Source: Candidatus Bipolaricaulota bacterium
GTDB taxonomy: Bacteria; Bipolaricaulota; Bipolaricaulia; M55B111
DNA length: 11,530 bases
NCBI GenBank assembly: GCA_018334595.1
Contig: JAGXLQ010000024.1
Coordinates: 1-11,530, forward strand
Reading direction: 5' to 3'
A program made the position numbers and the translations under genes. Under the pieces are notes generated by a model. That model saw only the letters and a program-made list of their open reading frames with translations, ran no database searches and had not been told where the DNA came from. Each line of letters starts with the position of its first letter. The stretch's first letter is position 1. Below are positions 7,376 to 11,530 of the stretch, piece by piece.

Positions 7376-7966
7376 CTAGATATCTCTCCTTCCCTCAAAT
7401 GCCTTCCCTAACGTGGCCTTGTCAGTAAACTCCAGGTCTCTGCCGACCGGTATTCCCTGGGCAATTTGAGATATTTCCACGCCAAGAGGCCGCAGTTTTT
7501 TTACGAGAAACATCGACGTGGATTCTCCTTCCGTTTTTGGTTCAAGGGCCAGTATTACCTCGCCTACCTCTTCACTTTTCGCCCTATTTATCAATTTACC
7601 GATGGAAAGGTCACCGGGAGCAACGTCCTCGATTGGATTTATCAGCCCCCCGAGGACGTGGTAAAGGCCGTCATATTTCTGAGTTGACTCTATCTTCGTT
7701 ATATCCCAGGGCCTACTTACCACGCAGATCTTCGATCTATCGCGTTGTGAATCGGAGCAGATGTCACACTTATCTCCGGTTGAGAAGTTTCCACAGACCT
7801 TACACCTGTTTACCCGCGTTGACAGGTCCTTTATGGCTTGGGAAAGACGGTCCACCTCTTCCTCGTCCCGTGTGAGCAGGTGGAATATCAATCTCTCCGC
7901 GCTCTTCTGCCCCACCCCGGGAAGCCGCTTTAACTCCTTGACTGCGCGTTCCAGGGGCTCGATCAT
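7376..7966 (-). CDS. recR: Recombination mediator protein RecR
   Basis: RecR works with RecO (and RecF) to load RecA on gapped DNA. The 196 residues are standard length. A helix-hairpin-helix (LKRLPGVGQKSAERL, about 12-26) is followed by a C4 zinc finger with C55, C58, C67 and C70 (CKVCGNF…CDIC). The TOPRIM domain (about 78-172) includes ICVVSRPWDI, YHVLGGLINP and EVILALEPKTEGEST. The C-terminal Walker-B-like end carries IAQGIPVGRDLEFTDKATLGKAF. ATG 7966 overlaps the ybaB stop as ATGA (7963-7966), indicating translational coupling. This is the conserved dnaX-ybaB-recR arrangement. LEPKTEGEST replaces the more common NPTxEGExT, a mild variation. Confidence 0.96.
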   Translation of the reverse strand: MIEPLERAVKELKRLPGVGQKSAERLIFHLLTRDEEEVDRLSQAIKDLSTRVNRCKVCGNFSTGDKCDICSDSQRDRSKICVVSRPWDITKIESTQKYDGLYHVLGGLINPIEDVAPGDLSIGKLINRAKSEEVGEVILALEPKTEGESTSMFLVKKLRPLGVEISQIAQGIPVGRDLEFTDKATLGKAFEGRRDI

Positions 7967-8289
7967 AGTCCGGGGATGTTGGGTAGGTCCAAACCTCCGG
8001 CGATGTCGCCCATTTCTTCTTTGGTGAGTTCTTTGGCCTTGTCCTTGGCATTATTCACCGCTGCAAGGACGAGGTCTTCTAGCATTTCGGTGTCGTCCGG
8101 GTCGACGACCTCTTTTTCTATACTTATATCTACTATGTCCTCATTCCCGTTGGCAATTACCTTGACCATTCCCCCGCCTGCAGTCGCCTCGACTTTCTTG
8201 TCGGCTAACTCCTGTCGTTTCTTCTCCAGCTCGTCCTGCATCTTTTGCGCCTTCTTCATTATGTCGTTGATGTTACCAAATCCTTTCAC
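7963..8289 (-). CDS. ybaB: YbaB/EbfC family nucleoid-associated protein
   Basis: This is a small DNA-binding protein of the YbaB/EbfC family, dimeric and nucleoid-associated, found between dnaX and recR in many bacteria. The 108 residues begin GFGNINDIMKKAQKMQDELEKKRQEL (helical, charged). They continue with the core VEATAGGGMVKVIANGNEDIVDISI and end in a helix plus a short tail GDIAGGLDLPNIPGL, all typical. The start is GTG at 8289, supported by GGAGG 7 nt upstream. It lies 31 nt downstream of the dnaX stop and overlaps recR by ATGA. The precise cellular role of the family is not settled. Confidence 0.95.
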   Translation of the reverse strand: MKGFGNINDIMKKAQKMQDELEKKRQELADKKVEATAGGGMVKVIANGNEDIVDISIEKEVVDPDDTEMLEDLVLAAVNNAKDKAKELTKEEMGDIAGGLDLPNIPGL

Positions 8290-8320
8290 GGTATTACCTC
8301 CATGGGTTGGTAATAGGTTG

Positions 8321-9943
8321 TTAATTAAACCGCCCTTCTTCGATGACCGTACCTCCGACGTTCCGTTTTACCAGATCAGCCTTTTTTGCCAGTAGGTCCT
8401 TTTCCGTCTTTTCACTATCTCCCGCTTCTTCACTGTAAATTATGCGAACTTTATCCACGTCTGCAAAATGTTTGTCCACGACCTCCTGCAAATAACTCAA
8501 ATTCTTATTTTCCTCGAGGCTTTCTTTGTGAAATGCAAATTCCCGGGAGAATTCCAGAATTAAGTCCCTGTTCCGGATTACAGGATTGGATTCCTCCAAG
8601 AAGGCTGCGATTGAGATACGATTGTTTTCAACCTGCTCGACCAATTCCTTCCAGCTGTCCGACCCCTTGAGACCGCTGGCTTCTTCCACTTTTCTTCGAA
8701 CGTCTTCGCCCTCAAAACCATCATTCGGCCCAGGTCCACTAGAGCTGGCCTCCCCACTCATAACTGGTTCTGGCGAAGAATCCCGTCCTTGGGGGAGGTC
8801 CTGGCCGTCGTCAACTTCTTCCCGCTCAGGCTCTCCGTTGAGTTCTTTGTTGTCTGGATTACCATCCGTTTCCCCCTTCGGGGGAGCTTCCTCGTCGATT
8901 CCCGAGAGTAGAGCCAGGGACCCTATCTCCAGGGTTACCTGCTTGTTGGAGCTTCCCCTCAGGTCCTCGAGAATATCCAGCAGTCCCCGCGACAGCTCCA
9001 CGTTTGTCTCGAGTTTTGCTCGGTCCACTCCACCTTTGATCCTGGCCCTTAGTTCCTCCAAGACGGACTCAAGAAAGATTTCCAGATCTCGCCCCCGTTT
9101 CGCTAGCCTGTCTATCTCCTGTAAAAGGTCCCGAGGATTCCCGTTTCCCAGGCTGTCGAGAAAGGAGTTTACGCTGGAGTCGGTCGGCAGGCCGAGCAAG
9201 TCGACCAGGGAATCCTTCTCGATTTTCTCCTCCGAGCTGTAAGGTAACACCTGTTCCAAAAGCACTAGTCCATCGCGCATTGAGCCTCTGGCCCTCACCG
9301 CAATTAACCCTAATGCCTCGTTCGTTATGTCTATTTCCTCAGCCTCGGAGACCTTTTTTAGCCGTTCGAATATGGACGGGCGCGGTATCTCCTTAAACTC
9401 GAAAACTTGGCAGCGAGATATTATTGTGGTAGGTATTTTTTCGGGTTCCGTTGTGGCAAATATAAAAGTTACCCTGTCGGGCGGTTCTTCCAGGGTCTTA
9501 AGCAGGGCATTGAACGCCTGGTTGGTTAACATATGGACTTCGTCGATAATGTAGACCTTGTAGTCGAGCTCGGCTGGCGTGTAACTAACTTCCTCTCGGA
9601 GGTCGCGGATCTTGTCGATCCCCCGATTTGAGGCGCCGTCTATCTCCACTATGTCCAGGGCGGTCCCCCTGCTTATCCTGTTACAGCTATCGCAGCTATT
9701 ACACGGCTCTCCGTCCTCAGATTGTTCGCAATTAATTGCCTTGGCCATTATCCGGGCTACCGAAGTCTTGCCGGTGCCCCTGGGGCCGGCGAAGAGGTAA
9801 GCGTGGGAAGTTTCTCCCCGACTTACAGAGTGCCGCAGTATACGGACCGTACTCTCCTGGCCTACGACATCTTCAAATCTCGACGGTCTCCATCTTAAGT
9901 TGATCGATCTAAGAGTCATTTGTGAATTCTGCAAGTTAACCAC
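8321..9943 (-). CDS. dnaX: DNA polymerase III clamp-loader subunit gamma/tau
   Basis: DnaX is the ATPase motor of the beta-clamp loader. The 540 residues carry RWRPSRFEDVVGQ, Walker A GPRGTGKT (53-60), the zinc site C72, C81, C84, C87, Walker B YIIDEVH (131-137), LLKTLEEPP (147-155) and the SRC sensor (176-178). After the clamp-loader fold (to about 350) comes a very acidic, low-complexity linker (about 355-425), then a C-terminal domain ending near DKHFADVDKVRIIYSE. The start is uncertain. GTG 9943 has GGAG only 2 nt upstream, which is too close. TTG 9934 has GGTGG 5 nt upstream and may be the true start. ATG 9919 lacks a ribosome site. A slippery A AAA AAG lies near the 3' end (codons 519-521). 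It heads the dnaX-ybaB-recR-polX cluster. Confidence 0.95.
   Translation of the reverse strand: MVNLQNSQMTLRSINLRWRPSRFEDVVGQESTVRILRHSVSRGETSHAYLFAGPRGTGKTSVARIMAKAINCEQSEDGEPCNSCDSCNRISRGTALDIVEIDGASNRGIDKIRDLREEVSYTPAELDYKVYIIDEVHMLTNQAFNALLKTLEEPPDRVTFIFATTEPEKIPTTIISRCQVFEFKEIPRPSIFERLKKVSEAEEIDITNEALGLIAVRARGSMRDGLVLLEQVLPYSSEEKIEKDSLVDLLGLPTDSSVNSFLDSLGNGNPRDLLQEIDRLAKRGRDLEIFLESVLEELRARIKGGVDRAKLETNVELSRGLLDILEDLRGSSNKQVTLEIGSLALLSGIDEEAPPKGETDGNPDNKELNGEPEREEVDDGQDLPQGRDSSPEPVMSGEASSSGPGPNDGFEGEDVRRKVEEASGLKGSDSWKELVEQVENNRISIAAFLEESNPVIRNRDLILEFSREFAFHKESLEENKNLSYLQEVVDKHFADVDKVRIIYSEEAGDSEKTEKDLLAKKADLVKRNVGGTVIEEGRFN
8376..8401 (-). promoter_or_regulatory. Possible -1 frameshift site in dnaX
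   Basis: Read in frame on the minus strand, codons GCA AAA AAG form the heptamer A AAA AAG (8387-8381), the same heptamer used for gamma production in E. coli dnaX. An SD-like AAGGA (8401-8397) sits 9 nt upstream, close to the E. coli spacing. After a -1 slip the ribosome reads one Gly codon and then TGA (8378-8376), giving 522 rather than 540 residues. No convincing stimulatory hairpin is visible downstream. The site is only about 20 codons from the normal end, so its functional value is doubtful. Confidence 0.3.
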
Positions 9944-10087
9944 CGCTCCACTCGGTCGGAGAAAAAATAACAGTTGGCTCGATAATACAGATCCTCACAT
10001 TGCAAGCTACGATTAAAAGGTTGCCGGGAACGAGAAAACGTGGTTTACCAAAATCGGCCGAGGAAGCCCCGTAGTTCGCTGCAGGGA

Positions 10088-10174
10088 CGAATCGACTGGT
10101 TTTTGTCCAGCAGTCAATTCGCCCCGCTCATCTTTGCTAGGAACAAATACAACACAAGTTCCGAATTGACTGCT
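10088..10174 (-). ncRNA. Structured leader element with mutually exclusive stems upstream of dnaX
   Basis: Three related arms lie here. In the RNA read towards dnaX they are AGCAGTCAATTCG (10174-10162), then CGAATTGACTGCT (10121-10109), then CAGTCGATTCG (10098-10088). The middle arm can pair perfectly with the first (13 bp, 40-nt loop). It can also pair with the third over 11 bp with one G-U pair; the two pairings exclude each other. On the opposite strand the second stem would contain a C-A mismatch, which favours function as minus-strand RNA. A small inner stem (GAAC/GTTC) sits in the large loop. It resembles an attenuator or riboswitch-type switch in the dnaX leader, or part of a small RNA. 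No known family was recognised. Confidence 0.4.
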
Positions 10175-10225
10175 AGGTCTTCTTTTGGCAAAGACCAACC
10201 TGCGTAGTTGAATGTTTTTTCTACA

Positions 10226-10249
10226 AACCCCGTCCTTTGGGGCGGGGTT
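10226..10249. repeat. Strong 10-bp palindrome with TTTG loop
   Basis: AACCCCGTCC (10226-10235) pairs with GGGCGGGGTT (10240-10249) with one G-T pair and a 4-nt loop. On the + strand it is followed by a loose T-rich stretch (TTCTTGGCTTTATAT); on the minus strand there is no U-tract, so it is a poor terminator for rpsR. Palindromes of the form CCCCGTCCTttnGGGCGGGG are common at the ends of IS200/IS605-family elements, and this may be a solitary remnant of one; no transposase or TnpB is present. A terminator for an unseen + transcript is the alternative. Confidence 0.5.
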
Positions 10250-10475
10250 CTTGGCTTTATATATTAGAGCTTTATCTATTAGAAAGTTTTCGTCTTTGAG
10301 AGAATTTTACCTAGCAGCAAAAACTTAAGCGATTACGTCTGTTTTACCGCTTCCAATAATTAAGCTCCGTCCGGGCTTAACCACCGTAACTGGATCCGAT
10401 AGGTGCCTCGGAATTTTTGACACGGTTTTGGCATTTAGCAACGAGAGTTGGGCGAACGACAGCAGTTATTATGGT

Positions 10476-10706
10476 TTACTTCCAGGCGTTTCCGTGCTCG
10501 TCACCGTAGGGTAACAACCCAAGGTATCTTGCGGCTTTGACCGCTTCTGCAGCCTGACGCTGGTGCTTCTCGCAGAGTTTTGTCGCCCTTCTCGGGAGTA
10601 TTTTACCCGAACGGTTTGTAAATTGCTTCAGCTTGTTGTATTGCTTGTAGTCAAGGTCAATATTTCCTTCGCATCCCTGACATCTGTTTGATCGCCTTCT
10701 ACCCAT
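10476..10706 (-). CDS. rpsR: 30S ribosomal protein bS18
   Basis: bS18 binds the platform of the 30S subunit next to bS6. The 76 residues starting MGRRRSNRCQGC include the zinc-type (C+) set C9, C12, C45 and H48, and the core YKQYNKLKQFTNRSGKILPRR. The end is LGLLPYGDEHGNAWK, close to the usual …LLPY…. The frame is open to a GTG at 10718, but that GTG overlaps the Shine-Dalgarno AAGGAG (10723-10718). ATG 10706, 11 nt after the Shine-Dalgarno, is therefore the better start. It follows rpsF in the same direction after an 83-bp gap. The usual intervening ssb gene is missing, and no rplI follows. Confidence 0.95.
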   Translation of the reverse strand: MGRRRSNRCQGCEGNIDLDYKQYNKLKQFTNRSGKILPRRATKLCEKHQRQAAEAVKAARYLGLLPYGDEHGNAWK

Positions 10707-10789
10707 GACTTTTAACACTCCTTATGAAATCTATTTATCTGATACTGTAAGGTTAAATTCTTATGTTGTGTTTGATGCTCCGTTAACCC

Positions 10790-11110
10790 TTATTCGCTCG
10801 TTACTGTTTCCTCGACTTTATCGTTCTTAAATACCTGGTACCTAAGCACTCCTTCTTCGACGTTAGAGCGCTCGGATATTCCATCTACTTCATCGGGAGC
10901 GCACGTGAATTCTATTAAGAGGTATACCGCTTCGCTGAATCCTTCGATGACGTAGGCCAATCTCTTTTTCCCCCACTCGTCGACGGCTTGAACCTCTCCA
11001 CCCTCGTTTTCAATTATTGACTTCAACCTCTCCTGTTTATCTTCTAGACCCTCTTCACTGTATTTGGGGTCCAAGACGTACATTACCTCGTAACCTTTCA
11101 TGTTGCTCAA
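10790..11110 (-). CDS. rpsF: 30S ribosomal protein bS6
   Basis: bS6 is a platform protein that pairs with bS18. The 106 residues carry the typical KGYEVMYVLDPKYSEEG…, GGEVQAVDEWGKKRLAYVIEGFSEAVYLLIEFT and SNVEEGVLRYQVFK. The start is TTG at 11110: AGGTGAGG (11126-11119) lies 8 nt upstream, while the ATG three codons further in is 17 nt from that site. A sigma70-like promoter (11156-11184) precedes it with a leader of roughly 40 nt. It is the first gene of an rpsF-rpsR pair transcribed divergently from the tRNA-16S unit. Confidence 0.96.
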   Translation of the reverse strand: MSNMKGYEVMYVLDPKYSEEGLEDKQERLKSIIENEGGEVQAVDEWGKKRLAYVIEGFSEAVYLLIEFTCAPDEVDGISERSNVEEGVLRYQVFKNDKVEETVTSE

Positions 11111-11155
11111 TGTATAAACCTCACCTCGTATAATTACTTAAACTAACAGCACCTA

Positions 11156-11184
11156 AATTTACCAAACAAACCCCTGACTGTCAA
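11156..11184 (-). promoter_or_regulatory. Promoter of rpsF-rpsR
   Basis: On the minus strand, a perfect TTGACA (11184-11179) is followed 17 nt later by TAAATT (11161-11156), which matches four of six -10 positions. The predicted start is about 40 nt before the rpsF TTG. Its -35 box lies only 20 bp from the -35 of the divergent tRNA/rRNA promoter, so the two could interfere or share regulation. Confidence 0.6.
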
Positions 11185-11204
11185 CTCGGCCACCCCCATC
11201 GGTC

Positions 11205-11233
11205 TTGACACGACAATTGAATATCGTTACAGT
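11205..11233 (+). promoter_or_regulatory. Promoter of the tRNA-16S rRNA operon
   Basis: A perfect TTGACA (11205-11210) is separated by 17 nt from TACAGT (11228-11233), which matches four of six -10 positions. The predicted transcription start is around 11240, a few nucleotides before the mature tRNA 5' end at 11245, so the primary transcript would have a very short leader for RNase P to remove. No other promoter was seen between the tRNA and the 16S gene, which suggests they are co-transcribed. Confidence 0.65.
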
Positions 11234-11244
11234 TTTTATGCTTT

Positions 11245-11319
11245 GGGTCCATAGCTCAGTGGTAGAGCATCCGGCTCATAACCGGGCGGTCCTAGGTTCG
11301 AACCCTAGTGGGCCCACCA
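11245..11319 (+). tRNA. tRNA with CAT anticodon (Met elongator or lysidine-type Ile2)
   Basis: A complete 75-nt cloverleaf folds: acceptor GGGTCCA/TGGGCCC with one T-G pair, D arm GCTC…GAGC, anticodon stem TCCGG/CCGGG with loop CTCATAA, T arm CTAGG-TTCGAAC-CCTAG, discriminator A and encoded CCA. The anticodon is CAT. It is not the initiator: the 1-72 pair is a normal G-C and the anticodon stem lacks the GGG/CCC run. The loop context GGCTCATAACC and the T-arm region resemble the tRNA-Ile2 of Firmicutes as I remember it, whose C34 is changed to lysidine by TilS to read AUA. I lean towards Ile2 but cannot exclude elongator Met. It precedes the 16S rRNA gene by about 168 nt. Confidence 0.93.
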
Positions 11320-11364
11320 GGAGCGTTTACCATTATCTAGGGGTTCTGCATCGGTAAATGCTTC
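11320..11364 (+). other. Hairpin between tRNA and 16S rRNA (processing spacer)
   Basis: Immediately after the tRNA CCA, GGAGCGTTTACC (11320-11331) pairs with GGTAAATGCTTC (11353-11364) over 12 bp with two G-T pairs and a 21-nt loop. No T-run follows, so it is not a terminator; an RNase III or other processing stem is likely. A second possible stem, TTCGGGG (11362-11368) with CCCCGAA (11393-11399), shares three bases with it, so the two compete in part. Confidence 0.5.
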
Positions 11365-11449
11365 GGGGGAAATGAGATAGCGGGATTAAAGACCCCGAAT
11401 TAGCTTGAAAAACCCCCCACTCTTAGATATTATCATTAGGCGCAAACCA

Positions 11450-11461
11450 AGGTCTTTGACA
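11450..11461 (+). promoter_or_regulatory. boxA-like antitermination element before 16S rRNA
   Basis: AGGTCTTTGACA matches 9 of 12 positions of the E. coli rRNA boxA TGCTCTTTAACA and lies about 27 nt before the 16S 5' end, a usual place for boxA. It would recruit NusB/NusE for rRNA antitermination. The embedded TTGACA is not a promoter -35, since nothing resembling a -10 follows at 16-18 nt. Confidence 0.5.
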
Positions 11462-11487
11462 GATGGGAAGTAGTTCTGATTGAGCTT

Positions 11488-11530
11488 AAATTGAGAGGGT
11501 ATGATCCCGGCTCAGGATGAACGCTAGCGG
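11488..11530 (+). rRNA. 16S ribosomal RNA, 5' end only (partial)
   Basis: The sequence from about 11488 aligns with the start of bacterial 16S rRNA, ending GGCTCAGGATGAACGCTAGC followed by GG at the window edge. The 5' boundary is set by similarity to the E. coli AAATTGA start and is approximate. Compared with the common AGAGTTTGATCMTGGCTCAG, this copy reads AGGGTATGATCCCGGCTCAG, with three differences at otherwise conserved sites. The gene runs off the right edge. Confidence 0.93.

Larger units (their letters stand above)
9944..10475. other. 532-bp intergenic region between rpsR and dnaX
   Basis: No convincing protein gene is visible. The stretch contains the alternative-pairing element at 10088-10174, a hairpin GGTCTT/AAGACC (10176-10181 with 10191-10196), the strong palindrome at 10226-10249, and a 6-bp inverted repeat TTAAGC/GCTTAA around 10370-10380. 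I looked for SRP RNA (which precedes dnaX in some Firmicutes), RNase P RNA and tmRNA core signatures on both strands and did not find them. No good promoter for dnaX was identified, so dnaX may be read through from rpsF-rpsR or use a promoter I cannot recognise. Confidence 0.6.

Noticed and set aside
8586..9242. 218-codon + strand open frame antisense to dnaX
   Set aside because: Ser/Arg/Pro-rich low-complexity translation that mirrors the acidic DnaX linker and helices on the other strand; the dnaX frame has clear motifs.
10013..10198. Minus-strand 61-codon open frame with TTG start in the dnaX upstream gap
   Set aside because: The GCAGG before the TTG leaves no ribosome-site spacing, no family is recognisable, and the frame coincides with the inverted-repeat structure, which explains its sequence better.
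10417..10422. TTGACA on the + strand in the rpsR-dnaX gap
   Set aside because: The hexamer at a 17-nt spacing is AACGAG, not a -10, and no + strand gene follows.
9944..10475. SRP RNA (known upstream of dnaX in Bacillus), RNase P RNA or tmRNA
   Set aside because: Neither strand contains the SRP GGAAGGAAGCAGC core, the RNase P GAGGAAAGTCC core, or a tmRNA tag and tRNA-like 3' end.
11456..11461. TTGACA just before the 16S gene as a second rRNA promoter
   Set aside because: No -10-like sequence 16-18 nt downstream, and it would start inside the mature rRNA; it fits a boxA element better.
1..11530. CRISPR arrays, toxin-antitoxin, defence or prophage genes
   Set aside because: No regularly spaced repeats, integrase, transposase or small paired ORFs were seen; apart from the noted gaps the window is filled with housekeeping genes.

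Overview
This window carries bacterial housekeeping genes from an organism with an anaerobic style of energy metabolism. It holds a complete set of Rnf genes (rnfC, D, G, E, A, B) encoding the ferredoxin:NAD+ oxidoreductase that pumps Na+ or H+. It also has a bacterial-type DNA polymerase X, recombination and replication genes (dnaX, ybaB, recR), two ribosomal protein genes, a tRNA, and the first ~43 nt of a 16S rRNA gene. Base composition looks balanced. TTG and GTG starts occur next to good Shine-Dalgarno sequences. I cannot assign a phylum: the gene order is Firmicutes-like in places (dnaX-ybaB-recR), but the visible 5' end of the 16S gene is unusual.

Layout. At 1-127 is the tail of an unrecognised + strand gene that overlaps rnfC (124-1458, +). 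Convergent with rnfC is a tight minus-strand operon, read right to left: rnfD (5464), rnfG, rnfE, rnfA, rnfB, and an RseC/SoxR-reducing family gene ending at 1493. It has a credible promoter at 5492-5521. So rnfC, normally first in an rnfCDGEAB operon, lies beyond the far end of the cluster and is inverted. Upstream is a second minus-strand operon: dnaX (9943), ybaB, recR, polX (ending 5651), partly coupled by an ATGA overlap.

The 532-bp gap 9944-10475 has no convincing gene. It contains a strong 10-bp palindrome (10226-10249) and a structured element (10088-10174). In that element the middle arm can pair perfectly with one neighbour, or with the other using one G-U pair, when transcribed towards dnaX. 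Then come rpsR and rpsF (minus), without the ssb gene that usually sits between them. At 11156-11233 two back-to-back sigma70-like promoters drive rpsF-rpsR to the left and a tRNA(CAU) plus 16S rRNA to the right, with a spacer hairpin and a boxA-like element before the 16S gene.

How the genes work together. Rnf couples reduced ferredoxin and NAD+ to an ion gradient; RseC-type proteins are associated with Rnf/Rsx function. DnaX (clamp loader), YbaB, RecR and PolX form a replication/repair block. The ribosomal protein and rRNA promoters form a growth-linked node. I found no new defence, mobile or biosynthetic system. The points most worth a second look are the alternative-pairing leader upstream of dnaX, the RnfB that appears to have lost exactly one of two C-terminal Fe-S clusters, the E. 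coli-like slippery site near the end of dnaX, and the atypical 16S 5' end.
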